Assembly: GCF_018614055.1 (NCBI RefSeq)
Contig: NZ_JAGGPB010000012.1
Span: forward strand, 62,001-126,000
From: Streptomyces sp. ISL-98
GTDB taxonomy: Bacteria > Actinomycetota > Actinomycetes > Streptomycetales > Streptomycetaceae
Direction: 5' to 3'
Length of the DNA: 64,000 nucleotides
Below the pieces are notes generated by a model. That model made no database searches, had not been told where the DNA came from, and saw only the letters and a program-made list of their open reading frames with translations. The position numbers were made by a program, and so were the translations under genes. Below are positions 48,360 through 55,847 of the stretch, in pieces (within the stretch, counting starts at the first letter, position 1; every line of letters starts with the position of its first letter).

Positions 48360-48416
48360 TTTCGAGACCTGCATTCCGAGCATTTCGAGACGTGCATGTC
48401 TCATTCGGGTTATGGT
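48360..48416 (+). promoter_or_regulatory. Repeated TetR operator and -10 of the tetR-MFS operon
   Basis: TTTCGAGACCTGCAT (48360-48374) and TTTCGAGACGTGCAT (48383-48397) are near-identical direct copies 23 nt apart; the second continues into a near-palindrome GAGACGTGCATGTCTC (48387-48402). TATGGT (48411-48416) sits 6 nt before the ATG at 48423, giving a leaderless transcript with the operator over the -35 region. Autoregulation by the adjacent TetR protein is inferred. Confidence 0.65.
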
Positions 48417-48422
48417 CGTCTC

Positions 48423-48974
48423 ATGACTGTCGACCGCGAGCAGGTGCTCCGCACCGCTGCCGCCCTCCTCTCCCGCAAGGCGACCGCGACCATGGACGAG
48501 GTCGCCAAGGCGGCCGGCATCGGCCGGGCCACCCTGCACCGGCACTTCGCAGGGCGTGAAGCCCTCGTCAAGGCCCTCGAAGACCTGGGCATCCGGGAGT
48601 TCGAGGCGGCGCTCGACGCCGCCGGGCTCGACGAGGGAACCGCCGCGGCGGGGCTGCGCCGCCTCGTCGCCGAGATCGAGCCCGCCGCCGGCCTGCTCGC
48701 CTTCCTCGTCACCGAGAACCAGCTCTTCGAGGGCACCCAGGTGCACGAGGGATGGGGCCGACTGGACGCCCGCGTCTCCGCGCATTTCCGGCGCGGACAG
48801 GAACAGGGCGAGTTCCGGATCGACCTCACCCCGGCCTGGCTGACCGAGGCCCTGTACGGGCTGATCGGCACGGCCGCGTGGGCCGTCCAGGACGGGCGGG
48901 TCGCCGCGAAGGACTTCCAGTACATGATCGTCGAGTTGCTGCTCGGCGGCGCCCGACGGAGCGTGGAGCAATGA
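48423..48974 (+). CDS. TetR family transcriptional regulator
   Basis: A 183-residue one-component repressor. The helix-turn-helix is MDEVAKAAGIGRATLHRHFAGREALVKAL (residues ~22-50), and a ligand-binding domain follows with EAALDAAGLDEGTAAAGLRRLV and AWLTEALYGLIGTAAWAV. It overlaps the efflux pump gene by ATGA, so both are co-translated and likely self-regulated through the repeated operator just upstream. Confidence 0.9.
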   Translation: MTVDREQVLRTAAALLSRKATATMDEVAKAAGIGRATLHRHFAGREALVKALEDLGIREFEAALDAAGLDEGTAAAGLRRLVAEIEPAAGLLAFLVTENQLFEGTQVHEGWGRLDARVSAHFRRGQEQGEFRIDLTPAWLTEALYGLIGTAAWAVQDGRVAAKDFQYMIVELLLGGARRSVEQ

Positions 48975-50512
48975 CCAGTACCGCCCGGCCCGAGGCGGAA
49001 CCGGGGGCCGGGCACCGCGCGAGCCGCTGGCTCGCGCTGTCCGTCCTCGTCCTCGCCGTGCTGCTGGTCGCCGTCGACGCGACCGTACTCGGCCTCGCGA
49101 CGCCCTTCCTCAGCGAGGACCTCAAGCCGTCCGGCACCCAACTGCTGTGGATCGGCGACGTCTACTCGTTCATCATCGCCGGCCTGCTCGTCTCCATGGG
49201 CAGCCTCGGAGACCGGATCGGCCGCAAGAAACTGCTGCTCACGGGCGCGGTCGCGTTCGGTGCGGTCTCCGTGCTCAACGCCTATGCCACCAGCCCCGAG
49301 ATGATGATTCTGGCCCGGGCGCTGCTCGGTGTGGCCGGTGCGACGCTGATGCCGTCGACCCTCGCGCTCATCCGCAACATCTTCCACGACCCCAAGGAAC
49401 GCAGCGTCGCCGTCGGCATCTGGGGCGCGGCGGCCTCCGCCGGAGCGGCAGTCGGCCCGGTCGTCGGCGGCTTCCTGCTCGAACACTTCTGGTGGGGCTC
49501 GGTCTTCCTGATCAACCTGCCCGTCATGGCGATCCTGGTCCTCGTCGGGATCAAGCTGCTGCCCGAGTCGAAGGACCCGGCGCCGGGCCCGTGGGACCTG
49601 ACCAGCGTCGGCCTCTCGCTGGTCGGCATGGTCGCCGTCGTATACGCCGTCAAGGAAGCGGCGGTGCACGGCTTCCGCTGGGACACCGCGGCGGCGGCGG
49701 TCCTCGGGCTGGGTGCGCTCTTCTGGTTCGTACGACGCCAGCTCACGCTTCCCGCGCCGCTGCTGGACATGCGGCTGTTCCACCACCGGGGGTTCTCCGG
49801 CGCGGTGCTTGCGGATCTGCTGACCATCCTCGGGCTGTCCGGCCTGGTCTTCTTCCTGTCCCAGTTCCTGCAACTCGTCCAGGACCGCTCGCCCCTCGAA
49901 GCCGGGCTCATCGAGCTGCCCGCCGCGATCGGCGCGGTCGGAGCGGGCCTGATGGCCGGATATGCGGCGCGCAGGGCATCGGTCCGCAGCACCGTGTCCG
50001 GCGGCCTTGTGGCGCTCGGCCTCTCCCTGGCGGCCTGCACACTGATCGCGGCGGACACGGGCGTGGTGGCGCTGGGCGTAGCCCTGTTCGTGGGTGGCAT
50101 GGGCGCGGGTCTGGCGTTCACCGTGACGGCGGACGTCATCCTGTCCAGCGTTCCCAAGGAGCAGGCGGGGGCCGCGTCGGCCGTCTCGGAGACGGCGTAC
50201 GAACTGGGCGCGGCGCTCGGCATCGCACTGCTCGGGTCCATCGTGACCGGCATCTACCGCGACTTCGCTGCCCCCGCCGGCATCCCCGGCGACGTGTCCG
50301 CCGCGGCGCACGACTCGCTGGGCGGCGCCGTGGAATCGGCGTCGGCACTGCCGCAGGAGCAGGCCGCGGCGCTGCTCGCGGCGGCGCGGGACGCGTTCAC
50401 CGACGGTTTCCAGACGGCGGCCATGGCGGGCTCGGCGGTGCTGTTCGCGACGGCGGCCGCGGCGTGGTTCATGCTGCGGGGCCAGAAGCTGGAAGACGGC
50501 GTCGAGCACTGA
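48971..50512 (+). CDS. MFS drug efflux transporter (DHA2, 14 TMS)
   Basis: A 513-residue multidrug exporter of the EmrB/QacA/LfrA type. Motif A is GSLGDRIGRKKLLLTG, the family motif is LALSVLVLAVLLVAVDATVLGLATPFLSEDL in helix 1, and motif C is AAASAGAAVGPVVGGFLLEHFWWGSVFLIN. About 14 hydrophobic segments can be counted. It probably expels cationic dyes or antibiotics; induction follows release of the co-transcribed TetR repressor. A very long terminator hairpin follows. Confidence 0.92.
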   Translation: MTSTARPEAEPGAGHRASRWLALSVLVLAVLLVAVDATVLGLATPFLSEDLKPSGTQLLWIGDVYSFIIAGLLVSMGSLGDRIGRKKLLLTGAVAFGAVSVLNAYATSPEMMILARALLGVAGATLMPSTLALIRNIFHDPKERSVAVGIWGAAASAGAAVGPVVGGFLLEHFWWGSVFLINLPVMAILVLVGIKLLPESKDPAPGPWDLTSVGLSLVGMVAVVYAVKEAAVHGFRWDTAAAAVLGLGALFWFVRRQLTLPAPLLDMRLFHHRGFSGAVLADLLTILGLSGLVFFLSQFLQLVQDRSPLEAGLIELPAAIGAVGAGLMAGYAARRASVRSTVSGGLVALGLSLAACTLIAADTGVVALGVALFVGGMGAGLAFTVTADVILSSVPKEQAGAASAVSETAYELGAALGIALLGSIVTGIYRDFAAPAGIPGDVSAAAHDSLGGAVESASALPQEQAAALLAAARDAFTDGFQTAAMAGSAVLFATAAAAWFMLRGQKLEDGVEH

Positions 50513-50516
50513 GCGA

Positions 50517-50568
50517 AACGTGGGAGGGGCTTGTGCCACCGACCGGTGGCACAAGCCCCTCCCACGTT
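50517..50568. terminator. Long perfect-stem terminator after the MFS gene
   Basis: Arms 50517-50540 and 50545-50568 are exact reverse complements over 24 bp (starting AACGTGGGAGGGG) around a 4-nt loop GACC. It sits between the MFS stop and the converging plsC end. Confidence 0.9.
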
Positions 50569-50579
50569 CTGACCACGTT

Positions 50580-50721
50580 GCTCAGGCGGCCTTCGCCTTG
50601 GTGGCGCGGCTCTGTCTGCCGTCCTCGCGGGCTCGGCGCCGGGGGCGCCTCACAAGCTTCGGAACGGCTGCGCCGGCCTCCGGCCGTCGGGCAGCGCTCA
50701 GGCGGCCTTCGCCTTCGTGGC
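50580..50721. repeat. Duplicated 3' end of plsC
   Basis: CTCAGGCGGCCTTCGCCTT plus GTGGCG occurs at 50580-50605 (with one mismatch, G for C) and again at 50697-50721. The second is the true end of plsC (ATKAKAA stop). The first repeats the same ATKAKAA-stop 116 bp downstream. The intervening bases have no gene. Confidence 0.6.
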
Positions 50722-51369
50722 GTACATGTCCACGTACTCCTGGCCGGACAGCCGCATGACCTCGGCCATCACCGAGTCCGTCACCGCCCGCAGCACATAG
50801 CGGTCGCGGTCCATGCCCTCGTAGCGCGAGAACTCCATCGGCTCGCCGAAACGGACCGTGACCTTGCCCGGGCGCGGCAGCCCCGCGCCGCCCGGCTGCA
50901 GCTTGTCCGTACCGATCATCGCGAACGGCACCACCGGAGCGCCCGTCATCAGCGTGAGGCGCGCGATGCCCGTGCGGCCGCGGTAGAGCCGGCCGTCGGG
51001 GGAGCGGGTGCCCTCCGGGTAGATCGAGAAGATCTTGCCCTCTTCCAGCACCCGGCGGCCGGTCATCAGTGCCGCGACACCGCCGCGGCCGCCGTCCCGG
51101 TCCACCGGGATCATGCCGCAGCTCGTGAAGAACCAGGCCATCAGGCGGCCCTTGAGCCCCTTGCCCGTGACGTACTCGTCCTTGCCGATGTAGAAGACCT
51201 GCCGGTCGCAGCAGATCGGCATGATCATCGAGTCGATGAACGTCAGGTGGTTCCCCGCCAGAATGACCGGACCGGTCCCGGGAATGTTCTGGGCGCCTTC
51301 CACCTGTGGGCGGAACATCAGGCGCATGATCGGTCCGAGCACTGCCTTGATGAGCGCTAGACGGGACAA
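50698..51369 (-). CDS. plsC: 1-acyl-sn-glycerol-3-phosphate acyltransferase
   Basis: Transfers the second fatty acyl group in phosphatidic acid synthesis at the inner membrane. Acyltransferase motif I is AGNHLTFIDSM (NHx4D), with the glycerol-phosphate-binding FSIYPEGTRSPDGRLYRG and the late PVVPFAMIGTDK. I choose the TTG at 51369 (223 residues), because GGAGG lies 5 nt upstream and homologues begin near SRLALIKAVLGP; the frame extends to 51516 but the added residues look unlike the family. Confidence 0.85.
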   Translation of the reverse strand: MSRLALIKAVLGPIMRLMFRPQVEGAQNIPGTGPVILAGNHLTFIDSMIMPICCDRQVFYIGKDEYVTGKGLKGRLMAWFFTSCGMIPVDRDGGRGGVAALMTGRRVLEEGKIFSIYPEGTRSPDGRLYRGRTGIARLTLMTGAPVVPFAMIGTDKLQPGGAGLPRPGKVTVRFGEPMEFSRYEGMDRDRYVLRAVTDSVMAEVMRLSGQEYVDMYATKAKAA

Positions 51370-51596
51370 CGGTTCCTCCGGTGTCGTACTGGGCGGGGTC
51401 TGATCGGTGAAGTCTGTGCAGGTGAGGACGATACTCGCGGGCTCCGCCTGATCGCACATCGGGTTCATCACTTCGATACGCAGTGTTGACCTGTGTTTCC
51501 ACTGCGTTCCGTCCACGGACTCGTCTGCGTCATGCGTAGACGCCTACGATCAGGCCTTGATTTGGGCAGGTGCGGGACATGACACAAGGAGCGTTC

Positions 51597-52751
51597 ATGA
51601 CACAGGGCGGACAGGCGAACCCCGGGCGGCGGACCGTACTCGGGGCGGCGGTGCTCGGTGCGGGCGGCGTCACTCTCGGACTGCCGGGTACGGCGCGAGC
51701 CGACGGCGGCAAGGGTGATGGGCACGGGGGGTACCGCAGTCTGCCCGTGCCGACCGTCGTCGCGCACCGCGGCGCCAGCGGCTACCGGCCCGAGCACACC
51801 ATGGGCGCGTACCAACTGGCCCTGGACATGGGCGCGCACGTCATCGAGCAGGACCTGGTCCCCACCAAGGACGGTCACCTCGTCTGCCGGCACGAGAACG
51901 ACATCACCGGCACGACGGATGTCGCGGCGCACCCCGAGTTCGCCGCCCGCAAGACGACCAAGTCGGTCGACGGCGTCTCGATCACCGGCTGGTTCACCGA
52001 GGACTTCACGCTCGCCGAGCTCAAGACGCTGCGCGCCAAGGAGCGGATCCCCGGCACCCGGCAGGAGAACACGCTGTACGACGGCCGCTGGGAGATACCC
52101 ACCTTCGAGGAGGTGCTGCGCTGGGCGGACAAGGAGGGCCGCCGTCGCGGGCGCCCGGTCTGGCTCCACGCCGAGACCAAGCACCCCTCGTACTTCCGGA
52201 AGCTCGGCCTCGGCCTGGAGGAGCCGCTGGCCAAGCTCCTGCGCCGTTACGGGCGCCACCGCGCGAACTCCCCCATGTTCCTGCAGTCGTTCGAGCCGAC
52301 CAGCATGCAGCGGATGGCGAAGCTCGTCTCCTGCCCGCGTGTGGTGCTGCTGTGGACCGCCGACGACCGCCCCTGGGACTTCAAGGAGTCGGGCGACCCG
52401 CGCACGGTCGCCGATCTCATCACGCCCGAGGGCCTGAAGTGGATGGCGTCGTTCGCCCAGGGCATCGGCCCGCTGGTGGACCTGATCATCCCCAAGGACG
52501 CGGCGGGCAAGCTGGGCAAGCCGACCACGCTCGTACGGGACGCGCACGCGAAGGGGCTGATCCTCCACCCGTACACCCTGCGCAACGAGAACACCTTCCT
52601 GCCCGCCGACTTCAGGCGCGGCACGGACCCGGCGGCGTACGGGGACGCCTTCGGCGCCTTCAAGGCGTACTTCGAGCAGGGCATCGACGGGATCTTCTCC
52701 GACAACCCGGACACCGCGCTGCTTGCGGCCGCCGACTTCGCGAAGCGGTGA
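51597..52751 (+). CDS. Secreted glycerophosphodiester phosphodiesterase
   Basis: Releases glycerol-3-phosphate from deacylated phospholipids or teichoic acids outside the cell. A 384-residue GDPD: Tat-type signal (PGRRTVLGAAVLGAGG), then VVAHRGASGYRPEHTMGAYQLALDMGAHVIEQDLVPTKDGHLVCRHEN with the conserved H-R-G, E..T and metal residues. LHAETKHP and FSDNPDT follow. ATG at 51597 has AAGGAG 5 nt upstream; a 9-codon longer form is possible. The gene end is followed by a copy of CTTCGCGAAG. Confidence 0.9.
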   Translation: MTQGGQANPGRRTVLGAAVLGAGGVTLGLPGTARADGGKGDGHGGYRSLPVPTVVAHRGASGYRPEHTMGAYQLALDMGAHVIEQDLVPTKDGHLVCRHENDITGTTDVAAHPEFAARKTTKSVDGVSITGWFTEDFTLAELKTLRAKERIPGTRQENTLYDGRWEIPTFEEVLRWADKEGRRRGRPVWLHAETKHPSYFRKLGLGLEEPLAKLLRRYGRHRANSPMFLQSFEPTSMQRMAKLVSCPRVVLLWTADDRPWDFKESGDPRTVADLITPEGLKWMASFAQGIGPLVDLIIPKDAAGKLGKPTTLVRDAHAKGLILHPYTLRNENTFLPADFRRGTDPAAYGDAFGAFKAYFEQGIDGIFSDNPDTALLAAADFAKR

Positions 52752-52850
52752 CCTTCGCCAGGCCGTGACCTTCGCGAAGAGATGACCACGGACGGGTGAC
52801 TGCGGCGTCGCGCGGCAACCGCCGGCCGCCGGCGCCACGTCCCGCGTGGC

Positions 52851-53402
52851 ATGACCATCTCCGTACCCACCGCCCCGTCCAGGACCGCCTCCGACCTCTT
52901 CAGAGCGCTGCGCCCACTCCTCGCCGCCGAGGCGAGGGCCGAAGCAGCCGGTGAGGGAGTCGAGCCCGGCGACCTCGAACAGGCCGTATGGCTGAGGCTG
53001 TTGGAACTCCTGGACGGGGAGGGCCCGCCCGCCGACCCCGCGGGCTGGCTGCGCCGCGCCGTACAGGCGGAAGCGCGCCTGGCCCGGCGAAGGACGTGGC
53101 GCGAACTGCCGCACCCCGCCCCGCAGGCCGCCACCGGGGACGCCGCCTGCCCGGAACGTGCGGCGCTCACCGAAGAGTGGCGACGCACGCTGCGCGACGC
53201 GGTCGGCAGGCTGCCCGGCCGGTGTCCGGGACTCCTGGCTGCGATGTTGTCGCCGACCGACCCCACCTACCGCGAAATCGCAGGGGCGTTGGGAATGTCA
53301 CAAGGGAGTTTGGGGCCTATGCGTTCCCGTTGCCTGGGATGCCTGCGCAGAATGCTGGCGGCGGAGGTTGCAGCTCCTGGGCAAAGGGGAAAGGAGCGGT
53401 AA
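52851..53402 (+). CDS. Small sigma-70 (ECF-like) factor
   Basis: A 183-residue sigma factor. Region 2 spans ~10-90 (SDLFRALRPLLAAEARAEAAG ... DLEQAVWLRLLELLDGEGPPADPAGWLRRAVQAEARLARRR). Region 4 spans ~110-170 (RRTLRDAVGRLPGRCPGLLAAMLSPTDPTYREIAGALGMSQGSLGPMRSRCLGCLRRML). No anti-sigma gene is adjacent. No ribosome binding site is seen; instead the 6-bp hairpin GCCACG-TCCCG-CGTGGC abuts the ATG. The C-terminus has three cysteines. Confidence 0.82.
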   Translation: MTISVPTAPSRTASDLFRALRPLLAAEARAEAAGEGVEPGDLEQAVWLRLLELLDGEGPPADPAGWLRRAVQAEARLARRRTWRELPHPAPQAATGDAACPERAALTEEWRRTLRDAVGRLPGRCPGLLAAMLSPTDPTYREIAGALGMSQGSLGPMRSRCLGCLRRMLAAEVAAPGQRGKER

Positions 53403-53439
53403 GCAACCGGCGTAACAGGCGAGCGGGAGGCATGCACAC

Positions 53440-53943
53440 ATGGGCATGAGCGTGACCATCTCAGCGGCAACGGCGCAGGATGCCGAGCACATCCTCAAAC
53501 TGCAGTACCTGTGCTATCAGAGTGAGGCCGAGCTCTACGGCGACTACACCATCGAGCCCCTCACACAGTCGCTCGACGACCTGCGGGCCGAACTCGGCCG
53601 CGGCCACGCGCTGGTGGCGCGGCTCGGTGACGAGGTGGTCGCCTCGGTACGGGCCGCGGTCGACGAGGCGGGGACCGCGCGGATCGCGAAGCTCATCGTC
53701 CATCCCCGGATGCAGAGGCACGGCCTCGGCGGCCGGCTGCTCGCCGCGATCGAGGAGCACTTCGCGGGGGAGCCGGCCGCGAAACGCTTCCAGCTCTTCA
53801 CCGGCCACCGCAGCGAGCGCAATCTGCGGCTGTACCGCAGTCACGGTTACGCGCCGGTCGCCACGGAGGAGATCGGCCCGGGCTTCAACCTGGTCACGCT
53901 CCAGAAGGAGACCGCGGTGCAGGCGTACGTAGCCAGCGCGTAG
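53440..53943 (+). CDS. GNAT family N-acetyltransferase
   Basis: A 167-residue acetyltransferase with the acetyl-CoA loop VHPRMQRHGLGGRLLAAIEEHF and the late HRSERNLRLYRSHGYAPV. The substrate is unknown. The gene follows the sigma factor by 37 bp on the same strand and may share its transcript. An internal ATG at 53446 is an alternative start. Confidence 0.85.
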   Translation: MGMSVTISAATAQDAEHILKLQYLCYQSEAELYGDYTIEPLTQSLDDLRAELGRGHALVARLGDEVVASVRAAVDEAGTARIAKLIVHPRMQRHGLGGRLLAAIEEHFAGEPAAKRFQLFTGHRSERNLRLYRSHGYAPVATEEIGPGFNLVTLQKETAVQAYVASA

Positions 53944-53955
53944 AGCGACGCCCTT

Positions 53956-53988
53956 CGCCGGACGGGCTGGAAGTCAGCTCGTCCGGCG
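53956..53988. terminator. Bidirectional terminator hairpin
   Basis: CGCCGGACGGGCTG and CAGCTCGTCCGGCG form a 14-bp stem with one mismatch around GAAGT between convergent genes; it overlaps the minus-strand stop codon at 53974. Confidence 0.8.
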
Positions 53989-54393
53989 TCGGCGGAGCCA
54001 CAGAATGCCCGTGACCGGCAGCAGCACCGGGATGAACAGGTAGCCCTTCCCGAACGCCGACCAGACCGTCGCATCCGGAAAAGCGGACGGCTCGATCACC
54101 GTCCACGTCCCCACAACCACCACGCCGGCAAGCTCCACCGCACAGCACACCAGCGCCGCCCTGCGCGCCGTCTCCCCTCCCCGCACCAGCGTGTACGTGA
54201 TGAACGCGTAGACCACGGCCGCGACAGCGGACAGCGCGTACGCCAGCGGTGCGCGGTCGAACTCCGTGGCGATCTGGTAGATCGAGCGGGAGACCGCGCC
54301 GACGGACATCACGCCGTACAACCAGACCAGCAGCAGACCGGGACCCTTGACCAGCCGGGTACGGCCCTGCTTCCCGGCGACGGAACCGGCCAT
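53974..54393 (-). CDS. Small integral membrane protein
   Basis: A 139-residue four-helix membrane protein of no assigned function. Hydrophobic segments are GLLLVWLYGVMSVGAVSR, LAYALSAVAAVVYAFITYTLV, AALVCCAVELAGVVVVGTWTV and YLFIPVLLPVTGILWLRRRR. It starts 2 nt after the stop of another membrane-protein gene, so the two probably form one operon and perhaps a complex. Confidence 0.75.
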   Translation of the reverse strand: MAGSVAGKQGRTRLVKGPGLLLVWLYGVMSVGAVSRSIYQIATEFDRAPLAYALSAVAAVVYAFITYTLVRGGETARRAALVCCAVELAGVVVVGTWTVIEPSAFPDATVWSAFGKGYLFIPVLLPVTGILWLRRRRTS

Positions 54394-54395
54394 CG

Positions 54396-54755
54396 TCAGC
54401 CTCCCCAGATGTCGTGCAGCCGGACTTCGAGCACAGCCAGCACGACCGCACCGGCCGAAACCGTCACCGAGCCCCAGCGGCTCCGCTCGGCCAGCGACAG
54501 AAAACCGGCCGCGGGCACCGCCGTCAGTGCCCCGACCAGATACGAGACGAAGATCACCGCACCCTGTTCCGGCTTCTCGCCGCGCGACAGCTGCACGATG
54601 CCGACCACCAGCTGGGCGAGCACGAGCAGCGACACCACGGCCATGCCGATGAAGTGCCAGTCCTTGGTGGGCTGATCGCGGAAGGCGGCGTAACCGCACC
54701 ACGCGGCGAGTACGAGCGCGGCCGCGGAAACCGCGACCGTCAGGGCGTCAAGCAT
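54396..54755 (-). CDS. Small integral membrane protein
   Basis: A 119-residue protein with four hydrophobic stretches (ALTVAVSAAALVLAAWCGYAAF, HFIGMAVVSLLVLAQLVVGIV, GAVIFVSYLVGALTAVPAAGFL, SVTVSAGAVVLAVLEV). Function unknown. It is first of the two-gene membrane operon and is divergent from the HAD gene across 53 bp, which limits each promoter to that gap. Confidence 0.75.
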   Translation of the reverse strand: MLDALTVAVSAAALVLAAWCGYAAFRDQPTKDWHFIGMAVVSLLVLAQLVVGIVQLSRGEKPEQGAVIFVSYLVGALTAVPAAGFLSLAERSRWGSVTVSAGAVVLAVLEVRLHDIWGG

Positions 54756-54808
54756 GACGACGAGCGTATTACGAGAGCGGTGAGCGACGGGGCGTAGGGT
54801 CGGGCACC

Positions 54809-55474
54809 ATGAAATTCCACGCCCAAGCCCTGCTGTTCGACAACGACGGAACACTCCTCTCCTCCATGGAATCGGTGATCCGCTGCTGGAGCAGATGGGC
54901 GCAGGAGTACGGCATTACGGCGGAGGAATTCGCCCGCGTCGAGCTGCACGGCCGCCCCGCCGCGGAAATCGCCGCCGATCTGCTGCCCGCCGATGTGGTG
55001 CCGGGCGCGGTGGCCCGTATCGAACAGCTGGAGGTCGAGGACGTGGCCGGAGGAGAGGGGCAGGCACCGGGAGTCGTGCTGCTTCCCGGAACCGCCGAGC
55101 TGCTCGCGAGCCTCCCGGCCGACGGTTGGGCCGTCGTCACCTCCGCCACACGCCGCCTCGCCGAGGCACGGCTGGCCGAGGTCGGCATCCGCCCCAAGAC
55201 GGTGATAGCCGCCGACGACATCACGCGCGGCAAGCCCGACCCGGAGCCGTACCTGCTTGCGGCCCGCACGCTCGGCGTGGACCCGGCGCGCTGCGTCGTC
55301 TTCGAGGACGCTCCGGCCGGACTTCAGGCGGGCCGCGCTGCGGGCATGAAGACCGTGGCGTTGGCCACAACGCACGACCGCTCCGAGCTGGTGGCGGACA
55401 TCGTCGTGAGGGACCTCTCGGCAGTGTCGGCCCTGGCCACGCACGACGGCGTGGAGATCACCGCGGCGGACTGA
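54809..55474 (+). CDS. HAD superfamily sugar-phosphate phosphatase
   Basis: A 221-residue HAD hydrolase resembling the YfbT/2-deoxyglucose-6-phosphatase group. Motif I is FDNDGTLLSS (nucleophile and acid Asp), motif II Thr/Ser in VVTSATRR, motif III Lys in RGKPDPEPYLLAA and motif IV in VVFEDAPAGLQAG. A cap insert of ~70 residues after motif I selects the substrate. TAGGGT ends 8 nt before the ATG, and no ribosome binding site is seen. Confidence 0.9.
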   Translation: MKFHAQALLFDNDGTLLSSMESVIRCWSRWAQEYGITAEEFARVELHGRPAAEIAADLLPADVVPGAVARIEQLEVEDVAGGEGQAPGVVLLPGTAELLASLPADGWAVVTSATRRLAEARLAEVGIRPKTVIAADDITRGKPDPEPYLLAARTLGVDPARCVVFEDAPAGLQAGRAAGMKTVALATTHDRSELVADIVVRDLSAVSALATHDGVEITAAD

Positions 55475-55555
55475 CGCGTACTCACAGTGAGACGCCGACG
55501 TCCGCTATTCGGACACGGATGATCGGCGCGTACTCACGTCTGGTTTACTCATCGC

Positions 55556-55642
55556 ATGACCACGACGAGCAGCCGCACCCTTGCGACCGAGGCGACGATG
55601 ACGCCCGGTGCTCGTTGTATGTGTCGAATGTGCGCCTTCTGA
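55556..55642 (+). CDS. Cys/Met-rich leader peptide of metNIQ
   Basis: A 28-codon ORF beginning MTTTSSRTLATEATMTPG and ending RCMCRMCAF before TGA, 205 nt upstream of metN. Three Cys and two Met codons cluster in the last eight residues before AF, as in ribosome-mediated attenuators that sense charged tRNA for sulfur amino acids. TTTACT lies 6 nt before the ATG, so the leader itself may be leaderless. The following DNA contains hairpins, including one at 55801-55827 just before metN. Confidence 0.65.
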   Translation: MTTTSSRTLATEATMTPGARCMCRMCAF

Positions 55643-55847
55643 GGGCCCCTGCCTGAGCCTCGCGCCCCGAAGCGAGACCGACAGCCGCCCCGCGTCCACC
55701 CGAGTACATACGCACTCGACGGACCGGGCCTGCCCCGCGCACGCGTTGCCTTCCGGTACCCACCGGCCCAGCCGTGCCACGTCCACAAGACGAATGCCCC
55801 GTGCCCGGCGGACACTTCGCCGCGCACTCGACAGTGACGGAAATCCT
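55643..55847 (+). promoter_or_regulatory. Candidate attenuator between the leader peptide and metN
   Basis: CTCGC-8 nt-GCGAG follows the leader ORF. GTGCCCGGCG (55801-55810) and CGCCGCGCAC (55818-55827) form a 10-bp stem with one mismatch ending 20 nt before the metN GTG, able to mask its weak ribosome binding site. I see no SAM riboswitch consensus. Upstream at 55477 and 55528, CGCGTACTCAC is directly repeated. Confidence 0.45.
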
